Shown: positions 39,985 through 50,230 of the stretch, in pieces | Layout of the letters: each line of letters starts with the position of its first letter | Numbering within the stretch: the stretch's first letter is position 1 | The notes under the pieces: model-generated | The model's database searches: none | Seen by the model: only the letters and a program-made list of their open reading frames with translations | Told to the model about the DNA's origin: nothing | Made by a program: the position numbers and the translations under genes | Assembly: GCF_008932115.1 (NCBI RefSeq) | Contig: NZ_CP044543.1 | Span: 372,001 to 436,000, forward strand | Reading direction: 5' to 3' | DNA from: Bradyrhizobium betae | GTDB taxonomy: Bacteria; Pseudomonadota; Alphaproteobacteria; Rhizobiales; Xanthobacteraceae | DNA: 64,000 nucleotides

Positions 39985-41826
39985 ATGACATCGCCGCCCG
40001 CCTCCGCCTGGACCCGCTCGAAGCCGCCATTGCTGCGGTTTCTCGACACCTGCCTCAACGAATTCTCGGCCGAAACCTCGGGCCACGTCGCCGACTACAT
40101 TCCCGAACTGAGCAAGGCCGACCCTGCCTATTTTGGCATCAGCCTCGCCACGCTCGACGGCCATGTCTACGAGGTCGGCGACTCCAGGGTGCCCTTCACC
40201 ATCCAGTCGATGTCGAAACCGTTCGTGTTCGCGCTGGCGCTGGATCTCCTCGGCGCCGGCCGGGTCGAGAGCGCGATCGGCGTCGAGCCCTCGGGCGATC
40301 CGTTCAACTCGATCCGGCTCAATGCCGACAACCATCCGTTCAACCCGATGGTCAATGCCGGCGCGATCGCCTGCACCGGGCTGATCTACGACAGCAAGGG
40401 CGCGGACGCCTTCGAGCAGATCCGCCTCGCGCTCAGCCGTTTTGCGGGGCGTGACCTCGCCGTTGACGAGGCCGTCTACGCGTCCGAAAGCCAGACCGGC
40501 GACCGCAACCGCGCCATCGGCTATCTCCTCAAGACCAATGCGGTGATCTCGGACAACGTCGTCGGCGTTCTCGACGTCTATTTCCGGCAATGCGCGGTCC
40601 TGGTCACCGCGCGCGACATCGCCGTGATGGCAGCGACCCTCGCCAACCGCGGCATCAATCCGGTCACCGGCGAGCAGGTGCTGAGCGCTTACGCGATCTC
40701 ACGCACGCTGTCGGTGATGACGTCATCAGGCATGTACGACTATGCCGGCGAATGGATCTACCGGATCGGCATCCCCGCCAAGAGCGGCGTCGGCGGCGGC
40801 ATCCTCGCCGCGCTGCCCGCCCGCCTCGGCCTCGGCAGCTATTCGCCCAAGCTCGACAAGCACGGCAACAGCGTGCGCGGCATCAAGGTCTGCGAGGCGC
40901 TGTCCTCGCATTACGACCTGCACATGCTCAACCGCAGCGACGACGCGCGCAACGCCGTCATTGCCGACTACGACATCGGCAAGAGCCCGTCCCGCCGCGT
41001 CCGCCGTCCACAGGAGCGCGAGATCCTGGCCGCGCATGAGCAGGAGGTGCGGATCATCGAGCTGGTCGGGACGCTGTCGCTGTCGGCGGTCGACTACGTC
41101 TCCCGCCGGCTCGCTGGAAGGCCCCGGCCGCAATTCGTGATCTTCGATCTGCACCGCGTCACCTCGACCACGCGCGCCGGCGCGCGGCTCGTGGCCGAGG
41201 CGTTCGAGGAGCTCGCCGCACTGAACGTGACGGTGGTGCTGTCAGGCGTCAGGCGTGCCTCCAAGGAATGGGACACATTGCGGGAATGGACGGCGGAGCT
41301 GAAGAACGTCCGCGACTTCTATCTGCTCGACACCGCGATCGAATGGGCCGAAGACCAGATCGTCTACCGCTACGGCGGCTCGATCGACTTCCACGAGACC
41401 ACCGAGCTGGCCGAGCAGCCGCTGCTCGAAGGCCTCAGCAAGGAAGAGCTGACCGACCTCGCCTCGATCTGCAGCATCCGGACCTATCAATCCGGCGCGA
41501 AGATCCTCACCACCGGCGATCCCGCCGATTCCCTGTTCTTCCTGCGCAGCGGCGCCGTGCATGTCACCCTGCCCGACGGCGTGCGGCTGGCGACGCTCAC
41601 CGCCGGCATGGCGTTCGGTGAGATGGCGCTGATCGAGACCACCCGTTCCGCCGACGTGTTCGCGGACATGGCGGCGACCGCGTTCGAGGTCCCCCTGAAG
41701 GATTTCGAACGCTTCCGCAGGCAGCACCCGCGCGCCAGCGAGCGTGTCATGCGCAACCTGGCACTGCTCCTCGCCGACCGCCTGATCGTCGCCAACGCCA
41801 AGGTTGATATCCTGACGTCGACGTGA
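39985..41826 (+). CDS. glsA: Glutaminase A fused to STAS and cyclic-nucleotide-binding domains
   Basis: The product has 613 residues from the ATG at 39985 (GGGAGG just upstream; an in-frame TTG at 39964 is less likely). Residues ~15-315 form the serine beta-lactamase-like glutaminase: Ser75-Met-Ser-Lys78 (QSMSKPF), NPMVNAGAIA, ESQTGDRNRAIGYLL and AKSGVGGGILA. A STAS domain follows (VRIIELVGTLSLSAVDYVSR). A cyclic-nucleotide-binding domain ends the protein (LFFLRSGAVHVTLPDGVRLA and MAFGEMALIETTRSADV). It should turn glutamine into glutamate plus ammonia, with the added domains giving regulation. Being in a TRAP-TAXI operon suggests linked uptake and use. Confidence 0.92.
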   Translation: MTSPPASAWTRSKPPLLRFLDTCLNEFSAETSGHVADYIPELSKADPAYFGISLATLDGHVYEVGDSRVPFTIQSMSKPFVFALALDLLGAGRVESAIGVEPSGDPFNSIRLNADNHPFNPMVNAGAIACTGLIYDSKGADAFEQIRLALSRFAGRDLAVDEAVYASESQTGDRNRAIGYLLKTNAVISDNVVGVLDVYFRQCAVLVTARDIAVMAATLANRGINPVTGEQVLSAYAISRTLSVMTSSGMYDYAGEWIYRIGIPAKSGVGGGILAALPARLGLGSYSPKLDKHGNSVRGIKVCEALSSHYDLHMLNRSDDARNAVIADYDIGKSPSRRVRRPQEREILAAHEQEVRIIELVGTLSLSAVDYVSRRLAGRPRPQFVIFDLHRVTSTTRAGARLVAEAFEELAALNVTVVLSGVRRASKEWDTLREWTAELKNVRDFYLLDTAIEWAEDQIVYRYGGSIDFHETTELAEQPLLEGLSKEELTDLASICSIRTYQSGAKILTTGDPADSLFFLRSGAVHVTLPDGVRLATLTAGMAFGEMALIETTRSADVFADMAATAFEVPLKDFERFRRQHPRASERVMRNLALLLADRLIVANAKVDILTST

Positions 41827-41852
41827 GTTTGGCGGGACACCGCTGCCTCCCC

Positions 41853-41930
41853 CGTCATTGCGAGTCCCGTCATCCTGAGGTGCGAGGCATGCGATGCGAA
41901 CGCATTGCAAGCGGAGCCTCGAAGGACGAC
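41853..41930. repeat. Two adjoining palindromic repeat types
   Basis: A truncated CGTCATTGCGAG unit (as at 23560) is followed directly by a CGTCATCCTGAGGTGCGAGG...GCCTCGAAGGACG unit (as at 20309). They lie between convergent genes (glutaminase fusion and the 41989 gene). Confidence 0.75.
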
Positions 41931-41988
41931 GGTGATAGACCGGCATTTTCCCGTCGCACTGACGGAGTGCGTGGAACGAGCCGGCGCT

Positions 41989-42516
41989 TCAGCCCACCAC
42001 TTCCGTGACCGGCTGGAGGTCGATCTCGAACGTCTCCAGGAATTTCGAGGTCATGATGTAGAAGCCGACCGAGAGCTGCAGCTCGACCAGCGCGGCCGGC
42101 GTCAGCTTTGCCGCGATCGCCTTGAAGGTCGCATCCGTCGGCTTCCTCAGCTTGACGATCTCGTCGGTGAAGGCGAGCGCGGCGCGCTGCAATTCATTGA
42201 AGCAGGTTGCGGCCTGCCAGTTCTCGAGCGCCTCGTTCTGCTCGTCGCTGACGCCGACATTCTTGCCGATGCGCTTGTGCGCGACGATTTCGTACGGCGC
42301 CTCGCACAGAATGCCGGTGCGCGTGATCGCGAGCTCGCGCACGACCGGATCGAGTTCGCCCTTGTGGCGGATGGCGCCGCCGAGGCGGCAGTACTGCTCG
42401 AAATAACTCGGCGAATGCGACATCATCCGGAAGATGTTGGCATTGCGGTTCTTGTCGAGGATTTCGCGGGTGCGGTCGGATGCCTTGGTCGGATCGTTGT
42501 AGTTGATGCGGGCCAT
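41989..42516 (-). CDS. Carboxymuconolactone decarboxylase family protein
   Basis: The product has 175 residues, all-helical, of the AhpD/CMD fold. MMSHSPSYFEQYCRLGGAIR and VRELAITRTGILCEAPYEIV are the family blocks; HKRIGKNVGVSDEQ follows with the conserved His. The family CxxC redox motif of AhpD is reduced to one Cys (ILCEAP), so peroxiredoxin-reducing activity is unlikely. Its substrate is unknown. It is a single gene with the repeat pair downstream. Confidence 0.85.
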   Translation of the reverse strand: MARINYNDPTKASDRTREILDKNRNANIFRMMSHSPSYFEQYCRLGGAIRHKGELDPVVRELAITRTGILCEAPYEIVAHKRIGKNVGVSDEQNEALENWQAATCFNELQRAALAFTDEIVKLRKPTDATFKAIAAKLTPAALVELQLSVGFYIMTSKFLETFEIDLQPVTEVVG

Positions 42517-42613
42517 CAGTCACCTTGGGTCTTGGTCTTGTTGTCGTTTCTGGCAGTCCCCAAGAGTATGCTCGCACCGGCTCGAGAGCAACATCGTCGC
42601 GTGAGAGTGCCCG

Positions 42614-43864
42614 TCATGTAGAGGCTTTCGGCGGCGGGAATGGCTCCGGATCGGCAAAACGCTTGACGATGTTGGTCACCAGCAGAGCCGCGACGTTGTC
42701 GTAGCCGTCCACCGGCAACGCGCCGATGAAATTCATCGAGCCGACGGAGAACACCGCGCCGCCATTCGTCGTCTCGAAGAAGGTCAGGTCGGATCGGATG
42801 ATGTCCTCGCGCGACGCCGGCCAGGTGTGGTCATAGCGCTCCTCGTTGACGGGCTGATAGGTCGGATCGGTCAGGACGGCACGACCGATGATGATCGCAT
42901 GATGCGGCGTGCCGAGGCGCGTGTCCGCCCGGTCCAGCTCGTGGCCGGCGGCGCCACCGCCCATGAAGCCACGCTCGCCGAGCTTGGCGCCGGGTCTTGC
43001 CAGATCCTCGATACCCTCGCGCATAAAGGCGACGCGGGGATCCAGGACGCCATCGAGGAAAGTATAGGGGAAGCCCATATATTCCCCCTGCGTGCTGAAG
43101 CCAACGCCGACCAGCGCCTGCGGCGGGCGGCCGAGCCGTCGCCAGAGGCCGCCATAGGATCCGTCAAAGGCGTGATAGCTCTCTCCGGGCAGCGTTTCCC
43201 AGAGGCGGATGCCGCCCTCGGCGCGTCGTAATTCGAAAGCCCAGGTGCCAGTCGCATGCGGCACCACCTTCCAGTAGAAGCCGTTGCCGCCGAGATACAT
43301 GAAGCGGCCGCCATTGCCGAGGGCAATGCGTATGCAGGAAGCCGTCGAGCGGGAGGCCGAACTCGCGATGCATGCGCGGCAGGCCGCACATCGAAGCAGC
43401 AACGATCGTCGAGCCATGGAAGCCGCGATCGCGGGCGATGATCTTGCGCTTGCCGGGCTTGCCATGGACCGCGTGATACACCCAGGCGAGCTTCACCATC
43501 GTCTCGGTGGCTTCCGAGCCTGACGTCGCGAAATAGGCCTGCGCATCCGGGATCCGCGATATCTCGACCAGCTTCTCGGCGAGGTCGATCGTGTTGTCGG
43601 GCGTCTTGTGATTGAAGCTGTGATAGAAGCCGAACTTGTCATAGGCCGCGGCGGCCGCCGCCTTGAGCCGCGTCTCGGAAAAGCCGAGCGAGGTGCACCA
43701 CAGCCCCGCCATCGCTTCCAGATAGCGCTTGCCGCATGACGCTGCGGATTGGTCTGCGAGTGCAGATGGAACGCGATATCGCGCGCCTCGGCTGAATTGG
43801 GCTTGCTGTCGAACACGCGCGCAGCCTCCATCGACCCGCCGAATTCCCAACCCCGGTCGCGCAA
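42614..43864 (-). pseudogene. Chimeric remnant: class III aminotransferase start joined to dimethylformamidase end
   Basis: Reading from 43864, the frame begins like an omega-amino acid aminotransferase (MEAARVFDSKPNSAEARDIA and HLHSQTNP). Near 43735 the frame changes and about 20 residues of the family are missing; it resumes at GKRYLEAMAGLWCTSLGFSE and runs through TSGSEATETMVKLAWVYHAV to FGLPLDGFLHTHCP. At about 43320 it switches frame and family. From there GNGGRFMYLGGNGFYWKVVP to the stop at 42614 matches the C-terminal half of the N,N-dimethylformamidase large subunit (RLWETLPGESYHAFDGSYGG). The aminotransferase PLP-lysine half and the amidase front half are gone. At least two deletions produced this; it cannot make either enzyme. 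Confidence 0.85.
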
Positions 43865-43866
43865 AA

Positions 43867-43893
43867 CTGGTCAGTCCAAATTGGTCTGACCAG
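43867..43893. promoter_or_regulatory. GntR-type operator
   Basis: CTGGTCAG and CTGACCAG flank CCAA-A-TTGG, giving a 27-base dyad with only one mismatched pair. TGGTCTGACCA (43882-43892) fits the TnGTnnnACnA consensus of FadR/FCD GntR proteins. It lies between the decayed gene (start 43864) and the GntR gene (start 43950), so it served both. Confidence 0.75.
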
Positions 43894-43949
43894 CTTGGCT
43901 TTCGTGCGCCGGCTTGTCAAAGTCAAAGAAACAGCTGACGAGCACGAAG

Positions 43950-44693
43950 ATGTTGCACGATCCCCCGTCCAAGCCCGAACGCAGCTTCGAGATCGTCGCC
44001 AGGCGCATTGCTGCGATGATCCAGGCGAGTTACCGGATCGGCCAGCGCCTGCCGGCCGAGCGCGATCTTGCGAAGACCTTTGGCGTATCGCGGCCGACGG
44101 TGCGCGAGGCCATACTGTCGCTGGCGATGGCCGGCATGCTGAAGGTGCGCAGCAACAGCGGCGTCTACGTGATCAGCCGTCAGGAAGCACCTGACGTGCA
44201 TGTGCTCGAAGGCTTCGGGCCTTTCGAGAATCTGGAAGCGCGCCAGCTGATCGAGCCGCAGATCGCGGCGATCGCGGCACAGCGCGGCACCGAGGCCATT
44301 TTCGCGCAGCTTGCCGAAGCGCTCGCCATGATGCGCTGGGAACATGCGCAGGGACGCGAGGCCGACACGTCGGACCACCGCTTCCACATGGTGCTGGCCG
44401 AAGCGACGGGAAACGGCGCACTGGTATCGATCTGCGACTCGCTATGGCGCGCACAGACCGAGTCCGGCATCTGGCAGGAGATTCACAAACACATGCAGAT
44501 GGAGGACTATCGTCCGATGTGGCGGAGGGATCACGAGGCCATCTTCGAAGCCGTCCAAGCGAGGAATCCGCGCAAGGCGAGTACTGCAATGACGCGTCAT
44601 CTCAACAACATCAGGGATGCGCTGATGAAGGCGTCGAAAGCCAAATCGATGGCAATGACGAAGCCTGCGAACTCCCGCGGGAAAGTCCGATGA
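43950..44693 (+). CDS. GntR family regulator, FadR/FCD subgroup
   Basis: The product has 247 residues from the ATG at 43950 (a TTG at 43914 would add 12 residues). The N-terminal winged HTH is RSFEIVARRIAAMIQASYRI, LPAERDLAKTFGVSRPTVRE and AMLKVRSNSGVYV-like wing. The FCD domain has HRFHMVLAEATGNGALVSIC and HEAIFEAVQARNPRKA, with metal-binding His/Asp positions. It is intact although its neighbour is decayed; it probably regulated a catabolic operon now mostly lost here, or still regulates genes elsewhere. Confidence 0.9.
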   Translation: MLHDPPSKPERSFEIVARRIAAMIQASYRIGQRLPAERDLAKTFGVSRPTVREAILSLAMAGMLKVRSNSGVYVISRQEAPDVHVLEGFGPFENLEARQLIEPQIAAIAAQRGTEAIFAQLAEALAMMRWEHAQGREADTSDHRFHMVLAEATGNGALVSICDSLWRAQTESGIWQEIHKHMQMEDYRPMWRRDHEAIFEAVQARNPRKASTAMTRHLNNIRDALMKASKAKSMAMTKPANSRGKVR

Positions 44694-44929
44694 TTTGTCG
44701 CGATTGAGGAAAGTGCTCGCAAACCCTTTGCTGCACAACCTCAAGAGCAACATCATCGAGTCAAAATGCCGCCGCAATGCTGATCGACCTTGGCACAGTC
44801 GATATTCGCTGCGTGGGGACAAATCGCGGTGAATACTCGCAAGGGGTGTTCCGAGTAAAAACAATTGGCCGCGGGGTGTGCGAGTAGCGCACAACGATGA
44901 GTCACGCCCAAGTCTAGGGAGAAAAAGGC

Positions 44930-45031
44930 ATGAAGGAAGCCACCAAGGGGGCGGCCTCGGGATCGCTCGCGCATATGCTGGCGGTGACGGCGATGCTGGT
45001 CATCGCCAGCATCTTGTTCTACGGGCGTTAG
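44930..45031 (+). CDS. Membrane microprotein, 33 residues
   Basis: A strong AGGGAGAAAAAGG ribosome site precedes the ATG. The product has a hydrophilic start (MKEATKGAASGSLAH) and one membrane helix (MLAVTAMLVIASILFYG) with a final Arg. It is a single-span, probably inner-membrane peptide with the N-terminus likely inside. It has no coding neighbour on the same strand within 230 bases and is followed by a palindromic repeat that could end its message. The function is unknown. Confidence 0.65.
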   Translation: MKEATKGAASGSLAHMLAVTAMLVIASILFYGR

Positions 45032-45057
45032 GTAGAGTTGCGTTAGCAAGAGTTTTC

Positions 45058-45138
45058 GTCATTCCGGGGTGGCCCTCGCACAGGCCAGGCCCAGAACTCC
45101 CGTTCCAGGCTCGGTCCCTCGGACCGCCCCGAATGACG
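45058..45138. repeat. Palindromic repeat (CGTCATTCCGGGG type)
   Basis: CGTCATTCCGGGGTGGCC at the left and CCGCCCCGAATGACG at the right form a cruciform unit. It lies between the convergent microprotein and DUF35 genes. Related unit at 59883. Confidence 0.8.
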
Positions 45139-45145
45139 AATCCCG

Positions 45146-45505
45146 CTATTTCCGCTTCGTGAAGAACGGCACCAGCTTTCCGGCAAACGGCCTGAAGCTC
45201 GCATCGACCTCGTCGCCGATCGCGAGGTCATGTTCACCGTGCGCCATCATGCGAAACCCCTCGGCGCAATCGACCAGCAGGATGTTGTAGGGCACGTGCG
45301 CGCGCGTCTCGGGCGTGGCGGCGCGGCAGACCAGCGAGGTCGCATAGACCCTGCCCTTGCCGCCGGCGCGCGCCTCCCGCGGATCGGAGGCCCCGCACAC
45401 CGCGCAGAACGCGCGGTTAAAATACTGCACATGGCCGCATGCGGTGCAGGTCTGAAAAGTGATGACCTCTCCGCCCTTGGTCCAGTCGGCGATTCGTTCG
45501 CTCAT
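45146..45505 (-). CDS. DUF35 (Zn-ribbon plus OB-fold) acyl-CoA-associated protein
   Basis: The product has 119 residues. The rubredoxin-like zinc ribbon has four Cys: TCTACGHVQYF and CAVCGASDPR. The OB-fold follows (GRVYATSLVCRAATPETRAH, LLVDCAEGFRMMAHG). DUF35 proteins pair with thiolase-fold or MaoC partners and often complete the acyl-CoA site. Its ATG overlaps the stop of the thiolase-like gene by 4 bases, so the two form a complex in all likelihood. Confidence 0.92.
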   Translation of the reverse strand: MSERIADWTKGGEVITFQTCTACGHVQYFNRAFCAVCGASDPREARAGGKGRVYATSLVCRAATPETRAHVPYNILLVDCAEGFRMMAHGEHDLAIGDEVDASFRPFAGKLVPFFTKRK

Positions 45506-46638
45506 CGCACCCGCTCCAGGAACATGCTGACGTGGGACGACAGCACGCCGCCATCGCCGTGCAGCAGCGCGATCGAGGCGTCGCGCACCTGCCGATTTGC
45601 AGCCCGCCCCGTCATCTGCACATGCGCCTCGACCAGATGCGCCATCGCGCCGCCGACGCCGCAATGGCCGTAGCTGAGCAGGCCGCCATGGGTGTTGAGC
45701 GGCATGGCGCCGTCGCGGCTGAAATGGCCTGATCGCACGCGGGCCGCCGCCTCGCCGCGGCCGGCAAGGCCGAGGTCTTCAAGCAGCAACGCCAGAGTGA
45801 TGGTAAAGCTGTCGTAGATCGCGGCGTAGCGCACGTCAGAAATCGCAAGGCCGGTGGCTTCCTTGGCGCGGGCAATCGAGATTTCTGCACCGAGCTCACT
45901 CAATGCCGGTGCCGCCGTGACATGCTGATGGGTATGCGCCTGCGCGCAGCCGCGGATGCGGACGCCGGCTTCCCCGGTCCGCTCGCGGCTGATCACGAAC
46001 GCCGCGCCGCCATCGGACACCGGGCAGCAGTCGAGCAGCTTGAGCGGCATCGCCACCGGCTTCGAAGCCATGACGTCGGCAACCGTGATCGGATCGTGGA
46101 ATTGCGCGCCGGGATGGGTGCAGGCGTGGCTGCGCATCAGCACCGCGAACTCGGCGAGGTCCGCTTCGGTGACGCCGTATTCGTGCATGTAGCGGGTGGC
46201 GACGAGGCCGTAATAGGCGGGAATGGTCGGACCGAGCGGCACCTCGTAGTCGGGATGGCCGACCTGCGCCAGCGCCTGGATCGAGGCGTCGCGGCTCTGC
46301 CCGGTGAGCCGATTCTCGCCGGCGACCACCAGCACGTTGCGCGCAACGCCCGCCTCGACGAGATGATGCGCGAGCATCGTCATCGCCAGCCCCGTCGCGC
46401 CGCCGACCTGCACGGCATGGGCGTAGGACGGGCGGATGCCGAAGTGCTCGGCAAACACGGTCGCCAGCATGATGTGCGGAGAGACCGTGGAGTAGCCGCA
46501 GAGGATTCCGTCGATGTCCGTACGCTTGAGCCCGGCATCGTCGAGCGCAAGTTGAGCGGCCTTGCTCATCAGATCGAGCGAGGACGAGCCCTCGTGCTTG
46601 CCATAGGGCGTGAGGCCGACGCCGGTGATGAAGCTCAT
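45502..46638 (-). CDS. Thiolase-fold protein lacking the nucleophilic Cys (Ltp2-like)
   Basis: The product has 378 residues with the SCP-x/Ltp thiolase layout: ITGVGLTPYGKHEGSSSLDL at the N-terminus, YDSFTITLALLLEDLGL in the middle and NTHGGLLSYGHCGVGGAMAH near the end. At the active-site position where thiolases have Cys (NCATG), this protein has VQVGGATGLAMTM, so it cannot be a normal thiolase. Ltp2-type aldolases of steroid side-chain degradation share this loss and need a DUF35 partner, as is present here. It probably performs retro-aldol cleavage of a branched beta-hydroxyacyl-CoA. Confidence 0.85.
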   Translation of the reverse strand: MSFITGVGLTPYGKHEGSSSLDLMSKAAQLALDDAGLKRTDIDGILCGYSTVSPHIMLATVFAEHFGIRPSYAHAVQVGGATGLAMTMLAHHLVEAGVARNVLVVAGENRLTGQSRDASIQALAQVGHPDYEVPLGPTIPAYYGLVATRYMHEYGVTEADLAEFAVLMRSHACTHPGAQFHDPITVADVMASKPVAMPLKLLDCCPVSDGGAAFVISRERTGEAGVRIRGCAQAHTHQHVTAAPALSELGAEISIARAKEATGLAISDVRYAAIYDSFTITLALLLEDLGLAGRGEAAARVRSGHFSRDGAMPLNTHGGLLSYGHCGVGGAMAHLVEAHVQMTGRAANRQVRDASIALLHGDGGVLSSHVSMFLERVR

Positions 46639-46647
46639 GGCAGTCCC

Positions 46648-47853
<1,206 letters not shown>

Positions 47854-47978
47854 TCGTTTGCTCCCGATTGCGCAAGGCCAGATCAGCCCCGCGATTTCGG
47901 TCAGCTAACGGCAGCGACGCCGCGCGCGCAAGGGCGGCCGGGGTATGGCCGCATGCGCCGCGCGGCGATATCGGCCGG

Positions 47979-48185
47979 CTATTTCTTCTGGCGGGATTCG
48001 CGGATCTTGAGGAGCCGGTCGAGCTCCTCATTCTGCTGGTTGAGGCGGTCGGCAATGCGGGACTCGCTCTGCTCGCCCGAGGCAGCCGCAGCCTGCTCGA
48101 TCAGCTGCCTGATATTGTCCTCGAGGATCGCAATGCGATCGTTGAGTGCGTCCATCGATAGCGAGTCTTCGTAGTCATTGCTCAT
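47979..48185 (-). CDS. Small coiled-coil protein, SlyX-like
   Basis: The product has 68 residues from the ATG at 48185 (MSNDYEDSLSMDALNDRIAI). LEDNIRQLIEQAAAASGEQS and ADRLNQQNEELDRLLKIRES are heptad-patterned helices, so it should form a coiled coil. SlyX-type proteins are similar in size but I cannot confirm membership. An AGGGA site precedes the ATG. It is 125 bases upstream of the CoA transferase gene. The function is unknown. Confidence 0.7.
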   Translation of the reverse strand: MSNDYEDSLSMDALNDRIAILEDNIRQLIEQAAAASGEQSESRIADRLNQQNEELDRLLKIRESRQKK

Positions 48186-48311
48186 GATGTATTCCCTGCA
48201 AATCAACCAAGAGCTTTAAGGGGCCCCGGCGGGCCCACCATGATCTAGCGCAAGAAAGAAGGTGGGCACGGAGCTTTCGCACCTTTGCCCACCCAACGGA
48301 AGCGACAAGAC

Positions 48312-49480
48312 CTACTTCAGCGGCTCCAGCACGGAGACGTAGTTGGCGACCGCGGCGCCGCCCATGTTGAAGATGCCGCCGAGTTTTGGATTCTTGAGCT
48401 GCATCCCCTCGGGCGCCTGGCCTGCGAGCTGCATCGCTGTCATCACGTGCATGGACACGCCGGTGGCGCCGATCGGATGGCCCTTGGCCTTCAGGCCGCC
48501 GGACGGATTGACCGGCAGCTTGCCGTCCTTGAGCGTCCAGCCTTCCTTGATGGCGCGGGCGCCCTGCCCCTCGGCGTCAGGCCCATCGCTTCGTATTCGA
48601 TCAGCTCGGCGACGGTGAAGCAGTCATGGGTCTCGACAAAGGAGAGATCGGAGAGCGTCACGCCCGCCTGCTCCAGCGCGCGCTGCCAGGCGACGGTGCA
48701 GCCCTCGAACTGGAGGATGTCGCGCTTGGACATCGGCAGGAAGTCCTGGGCATGAGCGGTGGCGCGGAAGCCGATCGACTTGCTCATGCTCTTGGCAGTC
48801 TCGGCATCGGCCAGGATCAGCGCCGCGGCGCCGTCGGAGACCAGCGAGCAGTCGGTGCGCTTCAGCGGGCCGGCAACGTAGGGGTTCTTCTCGCTCTCGG
48901 CGCGGCAGAAGTCGAAGCCGAAATCCTTGCGCATCTGGGCGAAGGGATTGGCGACGCCGTTCTTGTGGTTCTTGGCCGCGATCAGCGCCAACGCGTCGGA
49001 CTGGTCGCCGTATTTCTGAAAATAGGAGCTGGCGATCTTGCCGAACACCCCGGCGAAGCCGCCGACGGTTTCACCGTCCTCCGGCAGATATGAGGCCTTG
49101 AGCAGGTTCTTGCCGATCTCCGGGCCTGGCGTGCGCGTCATCTGCTCGACGCCGACGACGAGGACGATCTTGGCCGCGCCGGCGGCGATCGCGCGCAGGC
49201 CCTGGTGCACGGCAGCAGAGCCCGTGGCGCAGGCGTTCTCGACGCGGGTCGCGGGCTTGAAACGCAGCTTCGGGTCGGCCTGGAGCACCAGCGACGCCGT
49301 GAAATCCTGCGGCGAGAAGCCGGCGTTAAAATGGCCGAGCACGATCTCGTCGACGTCGCCGGCCGAAATGCCGGCATCCGCCAGCGCCTCGTTGGCAACC
49401 TTCACCACGAGGCTTTCCACAGTCTCGGTGTCAAACTTGCCGAACGGCGTATGGGCCCATCCGACGATGCTGGCGGTCAT
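48312..49480 (-). pseudogene. Thiolase (acetyl-CoA acetyltransferase) with a single-base frameshift
   Basis: Reading from the ATG at 49480 (GGGAGAGATACC upstream), the frame is a good thiolase: MTASIVGWAHTPFGKFDTET, nucleophile Cys in RVENACATGSAAVHQ, and HDCFTVAELIEYEAMG. Near 48571 one base is missing: after EAMGLTP the frame goes wrong, but one register over the usual ending is intact, with KAKGHPIGATGVSMHVMTAM and a FNMGGAAVANYVSVLEPLK end at 48312. Translation as read loses the catalytic His and the second Cys region. It may be a true recent frameshift or a base-calling error in a G/C run, because no other damage is seen. Confidence 0.85.
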
Positions 49481-49551
49481 GGTATCTCTCCCTGGGGACA
49501 TCTGATCTAGGTCTTGGCTGAGCTAAGTCTTAGCGCAGGGTTGGCAAGACT

Positions 49552-50202
49552 TCACGCGGCTTTCAGGGCCTGGAGGCTGCGCTGGCAGATGGCAGTTATG
49601 CCGGCCCAGTTCCCGGCCTTGATCTCCGCCGCCGGGCACAGCCAGGAGCCGCCGACCGCGACCACGTTGGGCTCGGCGAGCCAGGTCGCCGCATTGGCCT
49701 CGCCGACGCCACCTGTGGGGCAGAACCGCACATTCGGGAACGGGCCGCCGAGGGCGCGCAGGCCCTTGATGCCGCCGGCCTGCTCGGCCGGGAAGAACTT
49801 TGCGACGTCGAAGCCGTAGGACAGCGCCATCATCAGCTCGGACGCGGTGGCAATGCCGGGCGCAAACGGCAAGGAGCTGTCGGTGGCGGCCTTCAGGAGA
49901 TCGGGGGTCAGGCCCGGGCTGATGCCGAACGCGACGCCGAGTTTCTCGACGCGGGTAAAGTCGGCCGGATTGAGAATCGTGCCGATGCCGACGACCGCCT
50001 CGGGCACCTCGGCCATCATCGCCCGCGCCGCCTCGATCGCAACAGGGGTGCGCATGGTCACCTCCAGCGTGCGGATGCCGCCGGCGACCAGTGCACGCGC
50101 CAGCGGCACGGCGTCCTGGATACGCTCGATGGTGAGGACGGGAATGACGGTCGCGGCCTTGAACAGCGCGACGAGGTGGTTCTGCTGGGCGCTCGTGGTC
50201 AT
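49552..50202 (-). CDS. eda: KDPG aldolase (2-keto-3-deoxy-6-phosphogluconate aldolase)
   Basis: The product has 216 residues from the ATG at 50202. The Schiff-base Lys lies in GFDVAKFFPAEQAGGIKGLR and the catalytic Glu in GIRTLEVTMRT; FCPTGGVGEANAATWLAEPN binds phosphate. It splits KDPG (or the galacto form) into pyruvate and glyceraldehyde 3-phosphate, the last step of the sugar-acid route. It follows kdgK by 28 bases in the same operon. Length and motifs are normal. Confidence 0.95.
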   Translation of the reverse strand: MTTSAQQNHLVALFKAATVIPVLTIERIQDAVPLARALVAGGIRTLEVTMRTPVAIEAARAMMAEVPEAVVGIGTILNPADFTRVEKLGVAFGISPGLTPDLLKAATDSSLPFAPGIATASELMMALSYGFDVAKFFPAEQAGGIKGLRALGGPFPNVRFCPTGGVGEANAATWLAEPNVVAVGGSWLCPAAEIKAGNWAGITAICQRSLQALKAA

Positions 50203-50230
50203 CTTGGCTTTCGTTTCACTTGGTCGCGAG

